Notes: generated by a model from the letters alone, not told the origin. 64,000 nt of DNA from Stropharia rugosoannulata (GCA_028532985.1 JANCIK010000013.1:1612001-1676000), one strand, 5' to 3'. Shown: positions 23,039 through 35,113, counted from the first letter of the stretch. Numbers and translations are program-made.

Positions 23039-26000
23039 CTACACAAACTTGTTCAGGAGACTGCGCGACTTCTTCAAAGCGACGAGTTGTTCTACAATTG
23101 TGTCCAACGCAACCATTTCACCCTTGCTCTTCGTTCCGACATCATCACGGTTGCGCACATTAACAGAGCGCGCGTCCAATTCTTCCTGTCCAACAACTGA
23201 AAAGTTTGAAAGATGCCGATAAATACATACAGATGAAAATAAGTAGCTGAAGACACGCACCGAGAATGTAATTGTATTGAGCAATTTCACCGTTTCTGAT
23301 CTTTTTCGGAAGAGTGTTCTCGCCGTTGTCGACATCTGCGAAGAGGCCGAGGCTCTCTAAGCGACCAGCAATTTCTGCTGCATACTCTTTCTGTTAAACG
23401 CGTAGCTGGATTAGCAAAATGTCGATCCTCGTCAATGCGGGAGAACGTACGTATGGAGCAGCGACGGGAATAACCAGGACTTGGCGAGGTGAGATCCAGA
23501 AAGGCCTGATTGACATCACACAAAGATCAACATTTCATACTTCTCACATAAACGAACATCAAGAGGCAGAAGCACGCACCATTTTCCGGCAAAGTGCTCA
23601 GTGATAATAGCAATGAAACGTTCCAGTGAACCCAAGATGGCACGGTGGATGATGACAGGACGAGACATGACGGCCTCATCGGAGGAGCGGTAACGAAGGT
23701 TGAAGCGCTCGGGCAGCTGGAAGTCGAGCTGGATCGTTGCACACTGGAAGGAACGCTTGAGGGCATCGCTGATAGTGATGTCAATCTTGGGGCCGTAGAA
23801 AGCACCATCGCCGGGGTTGAGTTCCCATTTGCCCGGGTAATGCTTCTCAAGGGCCTTCGTCAGTTGCTAAGCAGGTACACCAGCATCAACGGTGAAGCTC
23901 GGAATATGAGATACACAATAGCAAACCTCTTCAGCGACGTTCCAGGTCTCGATTTCGCCTAGATAATTGTCCGGCCGGGTAGATAGTTCGAGGCGGAACT
24001 CGAACCCAAAGAGACCATATATGTGGTGCATAAAATCGAAGAGCGCTCCGATTTCTTCCTCAAGCTGTGTGGTGTAAATTGAGTGCATGTTCTATAACAT
24101 CCGAGGACAGCACAGATAAGAGCATACCTGGGACGGCATGCAGAACACATGGGTATCATCTTGCACGAATCTGCGTACTCGCGTTAAACCGGTAAGAGCA
24201 CCGCTAGCTTCATTTCTGTGAATGATACCGAATTCGGCCATGCGGATAGGAAGTTCCTTGTAACTACGATCCCGAGAATCGAAGATCAAGCAATGGCCGG
24301 GACAATTCATGGGCTTCAAAGCCCACTTCTCCTTCTCGACATCAAGGACGAACATGTCGTCCTTGTAATTTTGCCAATGGCCAGAGGTCTCCCAAAGTTT
24401 TGAGTTGTACATATTTGGTGAGATGACTGCAATCATTTAGGAATCAGAACCAAGTTATACAACTAATTGTCGGCAGTGCACTTACCTTCTTGATAACCAC
24501 GTTTGAAGTATTCTGACTTTGAAATGTTAATTCGAAGATGACTTCAAGAGGGAAAGAACTTACGCGCATCAATTCGACGAGGGAGTTGTATACGCGCGTT
24601 CCATGGGGAAGGAAGAAACAGCTTCCCGGGCTGAGATCATTGAAGAAGAACAGTTCTTGGTCCTTTCCAATCTTCCTGTGGTCTCGTTTGGCAGCCTCAG
24701 CAAGGAAGACTTTGTAGTCCGCAAGCTGCTTCTTATCGGGGAAGGAGATACCGTAGATTCGTTGCAAGGAGTCGTTTGCGGCGTCTCCAAGGAAGTAGGA
24801 AGCCGAGTTCTATCAAACCAATGGGTAAACAACGAATCTTGTGACGTACTGGGACCCATAAGAGCGCACCTTGGTGATCATGAAGGCTTTGATTTTGCCA
24901 GTGTGAGGGATATGTGGCCCAACGCAGAGATCGATCATAGGTCCGCAACGATAAACGGTGGTGGAGGTTCCGTCAGGTACTTTGGTTTCGATAAGGTATT
25001 TCTTGTACTTGTTGTACTAAAACAGAGCGAGTTTTAGAGGTCCAGGAACGTAGAGTAAGAGCTAAAACGTACATTGAACATCTCAAGCAACTTTTCCTTC
25101 GACACAACGAGCCTTTCAAACTTCTGCTTCTCCTTGATCGCAGACTCCGACACTTTTTCTATTGCTGGATAATCGGCATTAACAACCGGCCTGTACACAG
25201 ATAACTTTAGTTCGGAAGACATGTTTTTGAATATGACAGATATTACCTGTCCTGAATAGCCATTTCGTAGAAGAAACCGTCGTCGGTAGGAGGGCCAAGG
25301 CACAGATGGCACCCGTAATGCCGTTCGGCCGCTTCTCCAAGAACGTGTGCAGAAGAGTGCCAGAATACCTTCTTACCTTGGATTCCATGTTAGATAACGC
25401 TGTAAAGCCATAAACGAAGGAGACGAACGTACCCTCGGGATGTTCAAAGTCCAAGAGTTCAAGTTTGCATGACTTTTCAAGAGGACGTTCAAGATCCCAC
25501 AAAACACCGTCGACCTATCACGACAGCTCTAACCCTTTGACGCGAACAAGATATGCGGGTAACGCACCTTTGCAATGACAATACGTTCTGAGAGACTCTT
25601 CGACACCTCCTTTGCGACGTCCATAGGGCTCGTCTCCCAGTTTTTGGCTTTCCGCTCCGAACCGTCAGGCATCGTCACTGTAATTTCCTCCCGTGGCTGG
25701 GCTAAGTAAGAATAGGCCAATAAGCTGAAATGCGCGTAATGCAATAGAAAACCTAGTCAACCTGCGACGAAGGCATCGTGTTCAGCTTTGAGTTCGTCGA
25801 AGATCTTGATACGGTGATCGAAGAATTCGGGGCGGGGTTGAAGCTATGTAGTACAGCAGTATGCATTGAGCAAGGCGGCAAGAACGCAGCGAAGTATGCT
25901 GACCTCGAGCGGGTGTCCCTCAGTAGCTGCAGGCTTCTTTTTGTCTTTCGGTTTCTTCGCAGATCCGTCTGCCGCGCCAGGCGCCGCGTGCGGGCTGTCC

Positions 26001-26167
26001 AGAGCGGGGATTTGCGCCGGCTGGGCGGTCGAGGAGGGGGGGTGGGCCATAGTGGAAAACCTGGTGCTCGCTGCGAGATTGGAACAGGTACGGCGTACGT
26101 GGCAGTTTCTGTATGCGATTTGGTGTAGTCGAGGCAGATATGGCCGAGCTCGAGTCAGGCCGAGCAT
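23039..26167 (-). CDS. THS1: Threonyl-tRNA synthetase, probably dual cytosolic/mitochondrial
   Basis: Multi-exon class II synthetase charging tRNA-Thr. Domains in order: TGS ([20 protein letters not shown]); the editing domain with its HxxxH ([20 protein letters not shown]); the catalytic core with [20 protein letters not shown], motif 2 ([16 protein letters not shown]) and motif 3 ([16 protein letters not shown]); and the anticodon-binding domain ([12 protein letters not shown]), ending LLNKFV. From ATG 26167 the N-terminus is Arg-rich and has no acidic residue for about 40 residues ([16 protein letters not shown]), like a mitochondrial presequence. An internal in-frame ATG ([10 protein letters not shown]) would give a cytosolic form. 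Intact. Confidence 0.95.
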
Positions 26168-26403
26168 CCAAAATATTAATCGATCGGGTCACGTTCAGCT
26201 TTGAGAAGGAAGGCGTCGTGCGGAAAAATATTATTTCATATGCTTAACCTCGCTGATAAGATAAGATCTTACCCGAAGATACTCAGATTGCGCGCTGGCA
26301 CGCCCAAGAAACGCCTTTATGCCTACGTGGCCACGACACACGAAGACATTCCGATACTGAATAATTAAAAACAGAAGAGTAACTAAACACATTTTACAAC
26401 TAC

Positions 26404-28055
26404 TTATGTGGCGCCTAATGAACCCATGAACTGCGAACGCTGGAAATTATGTCTCAGCTTAAGATTTTCCAAACGTAAATTAGAACCCACCAGTAGCATT
26501 ATAGCCGATTTCTCTTTCTCTCCTAGTCTGTCTATTTCTTGCTGACTCATATTCATTACTTGCATCAACATCGCTCTGTGCGATTCGCTGATTTCAGCCC
26601 CAGGCGCCGGACCCGCCGACGCAGCGGGCTGTTGCATTTGCGCTGCTGGGGCCATGCCGGGCATCGCTGGTGCAGGCGGAGGTCGATAGTATGGTGGAGC
26701 CACAGGTTGGCCTTGCATATGTTGAGGATGATGCCCGTACATATTTGCCGGTGGGCCTGCTGGTACGGGAGGCGGTTGCATTTGCTGCGGTTGTGGGGGA
26801 AAGGGGGGCATTTGCTGGCCGTAAGGGCCGGCGTTGTATTGTTGCAAAGGCGGTCGTTGTTGCTGCATCACAGGAGGGACGGGAGCACCTACGTTGGATC
26901 CACGCGACGACGCGAGCATGCGCTCTAAAATGGTAGGGTCAACTATTTTGTTTAATAACAGCGCTTGGAAGAGCGCATATGACATTTGCGGGTGCTTGAC
27001 GAGCAATGTTCGCGCCTGGTCGGGGTGGCTTATGACAAACGCCTAACAGTACGGTCAGCAACACACTGACTTAAAACATACACCGACACCAACCTTCATC
27101 TGAGCTAGAACTTCCATTAGCCGGTTCGGAGGCATGGTGGCTAGCGTCTGACTGATGCTATCGAGAGACGATGAGCCTAGAGGCACCTGTATTCCCGGGG
27201 GTATATTGGATAGAAAAGCATCTGGGTCGTTACTTCGCCCACCTTGCGAACGCCACTGCGAACGCGGCTCAGATGGTCCCGGAAATCCGCCATCCATCAG
27301 CTCTCCTCTGACTGTTGTTTTTCCCTCCAAAAATGGATCGGAGTCTGCAAGATCGATGCGGAGGGGCCGCCCGCCGACATCTACATTGTTGAGGTTTCGG
27401 ACGGCTGACAGTGCTGTTTCGTGGTCTATTGCGCGACCGCGTTCACAAATTGCAGGCATATGCGAAGACACGAGGCAAGCATGGTCGATGAGTTTCGACA
27501 AGTATGATATATCACGCAGGGCACAAAACATTGTCACGATATATGAGAACATGACATTGGGCACGACCGCAGATGAGACACGGGACCGCGTGCATTCAGG
27601 GTTGACGAGTGAGCGTTTATCAGACCGTTGAGGTGATCATTTGGAGGTTCATTCGAAGCGTTGAATAATTTTTGAGGAACAGGCCACGCAAGTTTGCAAG
27701 ATTGTAAGGGAAACAGGTCAGAGAATGTCGATACGATGTTCAGACAGGAAAATGTACCCGCAAATTCACAAAAGCCATAGCCTTTTGGCTTGGCTGTATC
27801 CCTGTCAAACACAAGTCTGGATGCGAGCCACAATGTACGCAGTTTAGCTTCACACAATCCATGATTCTCGATACATTATGCGATGACAATACCTAAATCC
27901 AATGACCTGTCCCACTGATCTGAACACGCCGATAAGTTGTTCCTCCGCCATGTTGTACGGTACATTTCCAACTAGGTAGCAGCAAAAGTTTGGTGACAGT
28001 CAACAGGCGGAATCATGGGGCGATAACATGACTCACCGAATACGACTTTTGACAT
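26404..28055 (-). CDS. RNA15: mRNA 3'-end processing factor Rna15/CstF64
   Basis: RNA-binding subunit of the cleavage factor that recognises the polyadenylation region. The N-terminal RRM begins MSKVVF, continues with PYNMAEEQLIGVFRSVGQ, and carries the RNP1-like KPKGYGFCEFA followed by DHETALSAVRNLNN. The hinge domain that binds the CstF77/Rna14 partner follows (MPPNRLMEVLAQMK; MSYALFQALLLNKIVDP). Next is a Gln/Pro-rich linker and the C-terminal helical domain (MSQQEIDRLGEKEKSAIMLL). Stop TAA at 26404-26406. The intron inside the RRM (about 27,430-27,765) is around 335 nt, much longer than the others here. Confidence 0.92.
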
Positions 28056-29740
28056 GATGAAAGATATCTTATCAGTCAAATTTAAAGGAATATAGGAGCC
28101 CTGAGGCTTGGAGAAATAGATTGACACTTCAAGCTTCAAGAATCAAGAATGGACGTTGCTTTTGCGTTCCCGTTTCCGGAAAAGCCAGTAGGTTGCCACA
28201 CGTGACAAAACCGTCACTAGTCACTATTGTGTATGTGTGACGTCACACCTTCACGTGCTCGGCTGAGAAAAATAGGGGCACCTCCGAGTCACCAAAGATT
28301 TCTTTACTACTTCGACAAGTCAACTCCAACTATACCCCGTCACAATACCCGCTTCGTTCATGATGGTCTCGAGTTTTCGGGCATCAGGTTACTTGCGCAA
28401 AAACGAAAACATTGTCGAAAGAGCCAATTGTGCCGTTCGCATTTGTACCCTCATTAAAATTTAAGGGGACACGCTGGCAGCTGCCGGGACATGCGGCCTT
28501 GTTAAGGGCGATAGTCTCTGGTCTACGTGCAAAGCAAACGAAGAGTTCTGAACACCCCTTCTGCCGGTCTGTTAAAGACGTAGTTCGTCCATAGACACCG
28601 TTTAGAACGCTAGACACTTGTTCATGCATGGCACGCATAAATTGAAAATCCAGGGAAGTACCCCCATGGTTCCGCGGACAATACACAGATTGATAACCTG
28701 TTTGAGTTAGCTTCTGAGATGTAGCTTGATAGTAATTGCCGCTCCAGCTATGCACATCATGTAGTGTCAAAAGAATGGTGTGCTATAGAGGTGCGCTTTA
28801 ATTTAATTGTTGTGCTTGGGTTTTTTCGGAATGATATCCAGTATCCGTATCCGAGCGCATCTTAACCTTCAAAGTATATGCAACAAAGAGGGTTTAAGTA
28901 AGGTATAAAATATAGCGGATTGAGCCTCAGCGCTTCAGCGCAATTAATCGGGAAAGTCGATTGAGTGCTGTAGCCTGTACTTGTCTTGGGCGGCTAATAC
29001 CTACTGCGACTACGGTACTTTTCCGGAAACCACGGTCCCCACCTCTAAGAGTCGGCGCTATTTCTAAAGATATAGTGTTCGTTTAAGTATATGGAAATTT
29101 TCACATCATTACACGCCTCTCTCCTCTCCAAAAACTCACTGCAGTATAGTAGATGCTCGGCTAACCAAATAAGAAAGTGGCGCATGCAGTACTTTATCCA
29201 CCAGTAGCCTGAGTTATGCAGGTCTAAGAAAGGCAACGAAGAGCGGCTAAAAGCAACGGTTGTCGAATTGGTGTGCCTGATACCAAGCTGGTAGTGATAC
29301 GCTGCCAGGAAACTTGATTTTAATTGAACTTGCTGGTTATTTTGTATTAGACCGGTGGGTTTTCAGATTGCTCTCCCATGATGTTAGAATTAGTGATAGT
29401 AAACCTCAACATGCCTGAGTGTATGTATGTACGACTCAAGAGTGAGAGAGACCATCCAATTTCCGGAGACGGAGACTCTGGGCGCCTATCTACTTTGATC
29501 CGATGATCCGTAACATTATTATTTCATCATAAAATCATACATAGTAAACGGATCCATCATACGTTTTGCATACGTTATGTACATACATACATAGCAGCTG
29601 CGTCGAATTTATCAGTACATACTTGAACTTACACGTCAAGTTTCAAAGTGACGCTCATGAGTACGTATGGTAGGTAGGTTTGCACACCCATGAAAATCTT
29701 TACCACACTACAAAGCGCATGTACAATTTCATAGGAGTCG
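28056..29740. other. Intergenic, no confident gene
   Basis: 1.7 kb between Rna15 and the LTR element. One 128-codon minus-strand frame (28,384-28,770) has no features I recognise. 29,520-29,620 is AT-rich with short repeated CATACATA runs. I see no RNA gene or repeat I can name. Confidence 0.5.
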
Positions 29741-29745
29741 CTATC

Positions 29746-30008
29746 TGTGACGGACCGCCTACGTCGTCACAAATATATATCTAATCTTATCTTCCTTTTC
29801 TTATATTTCTTTGACATACTAGATTACTCTTCATTTCCTCTCTTTAACCGATCGGACTGAAGCAAATAAAGTACAAACAGACCCGTAGAGTATAAAAAGC
29901 CCTCTGTATCGTAGTTAGAGGGCAGTCTTGAATTCCACAGCTTTACTCTGTCTGGTTTTCGAGGCTCACCCCGTGTGCCGGGACTCGTGAGAATCACGCC
30001 CCGTCACA
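29746..30008 (+). repeat. 5' LTR
   Basis: 263 bp bounded by TG and CA. It contains a TATA box (TATAAAAA near 29,891) that is the likely transcription start signal of the element, and an AATAAA at about 29,866. No difference from the 3' LTR was found by eye. Confidence 0.95.
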
Positions 30009-30195
30009 TATTTTTGACAGTACCCTTGCTGTCGGTATACTCTACTGCTTTACGGGATCACCCCGAACCTCTGCTGGTACTTTCTACGACGAGCAAGCCC
30101 GTTACTGGACCTTTGACTGGCCATCAAACACCTCCAGGCGTAGTGCTCAAAATTTTATCTTGGTAGCTAACAGTTTTTATTTTTAGTTACTACAC

Positions 30196-32862
30196 ATGTC
30201 TTCGAGAATGGAGACTGGTCCTAGTGATCACGCCGAGCCGGTTGCTGGAATGCAGGGCTCGGTTACAGGACACGGTGCTGATATGCCCGAACGCTCTCAA
30301 GAAGGGGTCGCTCCCCCTGAGCATTTTTCCGGGGCTGCTAGGCGCAGCCGCCGGACGGCGGCCCGCGTGGGCGCGCCTTTGAACGCGACGGCAGATGACG
30401 ATCTGCGCGGCGCAGATGCTATGGGCGAAGCCCAGCATCCTCGTGCTTTGGGCGAAGCCCAACATTCTCGTGCTTTGGGCGAAGCCCAGCACAGCCGCGC
30501 CACGGGCAGTGGGCGGAATTTACCTGTCAGTGCAGGAAGTAATAACGTACTTAGTAACTTGTCACCTCCTCTACCTGAGGAAAATGAATCTATTCTTTTT
30601 GGGAGTGACAGACCCCTGGATATGGAAGAATTAGTAACCACTGTAGCCAATACCAAAGCTGCAGTTAATCAATTATTCCCAATTATGGATAATGTATTAA
30701 ACAAGTTTAGATTGATGCAGAACTTGTGCAGACTTCAAGATACCAGAATGGTTGAGATGATGAAAAAAATAAACGAAATCTCTGCAGTCATATCATATAA
30801 TTCAAAGGAGGAAAGTACCTCCATTCAATCCAAGAATAAAGGGGAGAGTGTTGATCCCAGAGAATGGAGTAATGTTGGGATCCCTCAGGAGAAGTTAAAT
30901 CCTCATGCTCAAGAAGCTCGCTTATCAGAGCTTGGAGTTAACTCTAATGATTTTATCCATATTCTGGACACCCCTGTACCAATGAAATATAATGGGAAAG
31001 GTATTGACCCACAAGAATGGAGAAATGTTAACATTCCCCAGAACAAACTTAATCCTCATGCTCAACAAGTCCGATTTTCGGATTCTAAAATTGTTTCAGC
31101 TAACCCCAAGGCCCCTGAGAACCAGTTATACGACTTGAGACGTCTTCTGAGGCGATTAGAAGAGACAGAACGCCGAAATGAGCGTCTTGAGGACGAGTTG
31201 CGAGAGTCGCGCGGGCGTGGGAACCATGAGCGCTTAAACGAGCGCTCCGATCAAATGGAACGGAACGTCGCGAACACGCCGCTATCTCGAGAATTTGAAA
31301 GCTTCGTGACTCCTAGACCTACTGGGAGAAGAGCTTACATAACAGACTCTATGATGCCTTCTTCTATCCTGATTGGTAGAATAATTAACAATGATAATAG
31401 CCATGTGCAGTCCTCTGAATTATCTGGGACTGCAAGAAATAGTGTGGAGCCAAACCCTTTTGCCCCACAAATATATGAACAAGCTCCTGTCAACCAGGGT
31501 GAGACCTTTCGATTTGGTCCTGTCAGACCAATGCCACCGGAACGTTATGATGGCGAGCCGGATCCAATTAAATTTTCGAGATATGCCCAACAATGTCAGC
31601 GCTATATGCGAGAAGCGGGCTTACCTGATTCCGAGCAGGTCATGCATGCCGGAGACTACGTAGACGGTGAGGCCGCTACATTTTTTGAAACAAATGTGAT
31701 TGCAAGTGACCATCAATGGAGTCTCGCAGAATACTTGCGCGAGTTATTTTTGTATTGCTTCCCAGCGGACTTCCGCATACGTAAACGTGAGGAACTTGAG
31801 AAAATCAGACAAGGCAATATGTCTATTAAGCAGTTTGCATCCGAACTGAATTTATTATTCAAAATAATTGGTACATCAACACCACAAGAACGTGTAGACA
31901 AGTTGTTCTACCGTATGAATAATTGGATACGGCGCAAATTGATGGAACAAAGAATTGACCCGCTTACACATTGCTGGGATGATGTAATTGAAGCTGCTAC
32001 GGTCTTTGAAACCGCATCAAGAGCGCAAAATAATACGCGCCAGTGGCGCAATTCGACACTCACATCAAGCCGTGCCACAAGCCGTTCTTCAGACAACTTG
32101 TCAAGTCGAGCATCGAGCAGTGATTCAAATATTTCATCCAGCCGTTCTTCTAGTTGCAAGTCTAGTCTTAGCAACTCTAGTTGGCGAAGTAATAATAGAC
32201 GCAATAGATTCGATAGGAACAATCGAGATAAGTCAATAAATAATTGGCATATTACTCGAAGCATGCCATTAACGAGCACTTCAAATGAAGCCATTGTGCA
32301 TTGCAATGGTTGTGGAGAAATAGGACATTATAAACGCAATTGTCCCCAAAGGACGATCAGCCAATTGAGAAATGACCGAAATGCATACGCAAATAATGTC
32401 GAAATAATGGAAGATAACAACGAGCCGCTTTTGAACTTTGGCAACACTACAGTAGCCCCAAACGACGACAACCTTGATGCATTCTTTATGGAGCTAGATC
32501 TTTCAATGGTTATTATGAATGTCCACGAAATTCATGATATTGATGATGTAAAAGTTTATTACATAGAAGACGAAAACCACACCATATCGCATTTTGCAAC
32601 CAATGACGAATTTGACCAAGTCCTTGAGCGCTCGGAAAATACCGAGACGGGCGCTTATTCAATAAACATTGATCTAAAAGATAACAATGCGCCAACCTTT
32701 TTGGATAAATCTGGCGAGATAGAATGCTTAGCCTCAGAAATTTGCAAAAATTTGGAGGGCGGGTCTGTTTATTCAACCCACCCCAACAATAATGAAAAAA
32801 CACATACATATTTGGACAATCAAATCTTCGCCGGTTGCGACGATTTGGAGGGCGAGTGGTAG
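30196..32862 (+). CDS. gag: Gag-like retrotransposon protein with CCHC zinc knuckle
   Basis: Uninterrupted 888-codon frame. The N-terminal part has a short tandem repeat (GEAQHPRAL, GEAQHSRAL, GEAQHSRAT) and two related segments (KGESVDPREWSNVGIPQEKL and KGIDPQEWRNVNIPQNKL), followed by a coiled-coil stretch (RRLEETERRNERLEDELR). The retrotransposon Gag domain lies around residues 440-620 (PPERYDGEPDPIKFSRYA; ATFFETNV; MSIKQFASELNLLF). A Ser-rich linker leads to the zinc knuckle CNGCGEIGHYKRNC (CX2CX4HX4C) near residue 705. Gag packages the element RNA into particles. The acidic C-terminal tail has no protease motif. The intact frame fits a recent, possibly still mobile element. Confidence 0.93.
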   Translation: MSSRMETGPSDHAEPVAGMQGSVTGHGADMPERSQEGVAPPEHFSGAARRSRRTAARVGAPLNATADDDLRGADAMGEAQHPRALGEAQHSRALGEAQHSRATGSGRNLPVSAGSNNVLSNLSPPLPEENESILFGSDRPLDMEELVTTVANTKAAVNQLFPIMDNVLNKFRLMQNLCRLQDTRMVEMMKKINEISAVISYNSKEESTSIQSKNKGESVDPREWSNVGIPQEKLNPHAQEARLSELGVNSNDFIHILDTPVPMKYNGKGIDPQEWRNVNIPQNKLNPHAQQVRFSDSKIVSANPKAPENQLYDLRRLLRRLEETERRNERLEDELRESRGRGNHERLNERSDQMERNVANTPLSREFESFVTPRPTGRRAYITDSMMPSSILIGRIINNDNSHVQSSELSGTARNSVEPNPFAPQIYEQAPVNQGETFRFGPVRPMPPERYDGEPDPIKFSRYAQQCQRYMREAGLPDSEQVMHAGDYVDGEAATFFETNVIASDHQWSLAEYLRELFLYCFPADFRIRKREELEKIRQGNMSIKQFASELNLLFKIIGTSTPQERVDKLFYRMNNWIRRKLMEQRIDPLTHCWDDVIEAATVFETASRAQNNTRQWRNSTLTSSRATSRSSDNLSSRASSSDSNISSSRSSSCKSSLSNSSWRSNNRRNRFDRNNRDKSINNWHITRSMPLTSTSNEAIVHCNGCGEIGHYKRNCPQRTISQLRNDRNAYANNVEIMEDNNEPLLNFGNTTVAPNDDNLDAFFMELDLSMVIMNVHEIHDIDDVKVYYIEDENHTISHFATNDEFDQVLERSENTETGAYSINIDLKDNNAPTFLDKSGEIECLASEICKNLEGGSVYSTHPNNNEKTHTYLDNQIFAGCDDLEGEW

Positions 32863-32898
32863 AGAAAATAAAGAGCAAAATCTTCAATAAAAATTAAC

Positions 32899-33870
32899 AT
32901 GCCTCAAACTAACCATAAAACACATTCCTTCCTGGTCTCCCTTCCTCTTGTCTTAGGCTCTTTCTCTTTCCTTCTCATTGCTTCCCTTTTCTTTCTTGTT
33001 CTTACCATCTCTACTTGGATATTTCAACCCACTACTGTCTCTCCTTCTTCTACAATTTCTTATAACACTTCTGGACTCCGCTTCAAGAAAAACTCGACGT
33101 CTGCGCACTCCAATCCGCCTAATAACACTGCCACCGCCGCTTCCGTCACCGCCGCTGATCCACTGGCCCCTCCGCAGCCCCTGCAATCTCTAATTACTCT
33201 GTCGGGTCAGCCATCCCTAACTCCAGCCCCTCGGGCATATACCCATCTTCCGCCTTTCACGCGAACGCGCTGGACTCGATGCCCCTGTCTCCGGTTTCTC
33301 ACGTTTATTCCACACCTCGCGCCACTCATACTACTTGCGCATCGAAGCCGACACTATTATCGAAGTTCCCATCATGCTCATGCGCGACGTACTCTACTAC
33401 GCGCTTGAACTTAGCCGCACCCGAGATCACTCTTCCTGAAAAATCCAGATTGCCGAACCCGCAGGATACCGTGTAATTGTTCACGCACTCAATGCTGACC
33501 CAGCGCAATACCACAAAACTTCCTTACATCACCCAGAGCATCGACTACGCGTCCACGGGCCGTTTCACTGGCTACCCCCTCGATCCGCAATTTCCGGATA
33601 TAGAAAAAGTCACCGATATCATGGATCTTTTCAGCAGGCACCTCGCGAATGCCCGTCTCATGGCAAACGCACGCGCTCGTATTACTCGAGCAACAATCGC
33701 ACCCCCAACAAGAAACGCCGTGCAGACGGCAAGCAGATTGCGCGCAGGCTTCATTTAATAAAAGATGACAACAATACAATTGAGTTCCATTTCTCTTATT
33801 TTACTTTTTACTTTGCATACACGATTTATTTGACCGTTTTATCATTCAAATTACTTACCGGTCTCCCTAG
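32899..33870 (+). other. Decayed second reading region of the LTR element
   Basis: After gag, a 169-codon frame starts at 32899 with a strong hydrophobic segment (LVSLPLVLGSFSFLLIASLF) followed by Ser/Thr/Pro-rich sequence. From about 33,220 natural-looking protein continues in another frame (RIEADTIIEVPIMLMRDVLY, up to a TGA at 33,424-33,426, then IQIAEPAGYRVIVHALNADP), and a third frame is open at 33,477-33,758. This pattern suggests a once-continuous gene, perhaps membrane-anchored or captured from the host, now broken by frameshifts. No family is recognised and none of it looks like pol. Confidence 0.35.
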
Positions 33871-33899
33871 CTGATATTTCACATCAGCTGGAGGGCGTA

Positions 33900-34162
33900 T
33901 GTGACGGACCGCCTACGTCGTCACAAATATATATCTAATCTTATCTTCCTTTTCTTATATTTCTTTGACATACTAGATTACTCTTCATTTCCTCTCTTTA
34001 ACCGATCGGACTGAAGCAAATAAAGTACAAACAGACCCGTAGAGTATAAAAAGCCCTCTGTATCGTAGTTAGAGGGCAGTCTTGAATTCCACAGCTTTAC
34101 TCTGTCTGGTTTTCGAGGCTCACCCCGTGTGCCGGGACTCGTGAGAATCACGCCCCGTCACA
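33900..34162 (+). repeat. 3' LTR
   Basis: Same length as the 5' LTR and, by eye, the same sequence. It is followed directly by the second CTATC of the target-site duplication. Confidence 0.95.
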
Positions 34163-34167
34163 CTATC

Positions 34168-35106
34168 TGCACTGGCAATGTAAAACACCTTTGTGAAATA
34201 ATCGTCACTTCTCGCAATCTGGTTGACATGTGCGTGATTGATGCTACTTAGTAAATGGAATATTACTGAGCATTCCTGAAGTGCTTAATAACCGGTCGAC
34301 CGAGTGTGTCAATGAGTGAAGAGTCTAATTTTGGATGAAATGGTAATAGCATGACTCACCTAGAATTGACCCAGTATGTACAGTGTATGACTGAGGCTGA
34401 ACGACATAAGTATTTGCTTTTTTCGACATTCATAATGCTCGCAGATCTCGGATATTTGTAGGTACCGCTCTAATAAGATGTGCGCATCATTTACTTTGCT
34501 TGATTTTTAGTCATATCGTTCATCTCGACACGGATGGATTAGACGGAAACCCAGTAATAGAACCGTGAAGCAGTTTTAAGCTTGCGGTTGGAAGGCACCT
34601 TAGAACATTGCAATCAGGCCATTTTATCTAGTACTTCTTGGTTGCCAGACCACATCATTAGAACCCCAGGAATTTTATTCGATATGACCAGGCAAGACCA
34701 GCTGTGGCCGAGGCAAGTCGTGCCATGTTGCCGAGGCCCCGAATGCCGGAGGATTTCGGAGTTTGGTTCCAGAGCTGTAGCAGGAAAGAACACGCTGCCT
34801 GCAATGGCTTTGGTCTTCGCGCAATTTCGGAGAGTGTAACCTAAGTCAAAGAAGTTTGAAACGCTCGACTTGGGTCCTCTCTGTCGCAAAGGTATACTGG
34901 TTGGTTCGAGTCAAAATCGAGTCATATACAACAGGAACATCCCCAATGCTGTGCTTAGATCGAATTCCGTATATGGTAATAGATTTGTAATAGATTCTCC
35001 TTGGATTTACCCTCCGGTGACTCGTCGTCTTTTATCGGAGAAGTCCGGCTCAGATTCCGATTGATCTTGAGATCTCGATACTACAAATAGAAGACGTCTG
35101 GACTTG
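34168..35106. other. Intergenic between LTR element and HSP20
   Basis: No gene supported. The last part is the HSP20 promoter region. I looked for clear alternating GAA/TTC heat-shock elements and did not find a convincing array. Confidence 0.5.
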
Positions 35107-35113
35107 TATAAAA
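35107..35113 (+). promoter_or_regulatory. TATA box of the HSP20 gene
   Basis: TATAAAA lies about 56 nt before the proposed start codon, a normal fungal distance for a strongly inducible gene. It is a short match on its own; the position gives it weight. Confidence 0.55.

Larger units (their letters stand above)
29741..34167 (+). mobile_element. Non-autonomous LTR retrotransposon with gag only
   Basis: Two 263 bp direct repeats (29746-30008 and 33900-34162) begin TGTGACGGACC and end CCCCGTCACA. I find no difference between them. The flanking 5 bp CTATC (29741-29745 and 34163-34167) is a target-site duplication. The 3.9 kb interior encodes one long Gag-like protein and no protease, reverse transcriptase, RNase H or integrase. 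It must therefore move with enzymes supplied by another element, like the TR-GAG class described in plants. A primer-binding site starting TGG directly after the 5' LTR is not obvious. The purine-rich GCTGGAGGGCG before 33,900 could be the polypurine tract. Matching LTRs imply a recent insertion. Confidence 0.93.

Noticed and set aside
28384..28770. 128-codon minus-strand frame
   Set aside because: No recognisable domain, no clear introns and no support from a paralogue.
34895..34925. GGTTCGAGTC resembling a tRNA B box
   Set aside because: No matching A box or acceptor pairing at the right distance.
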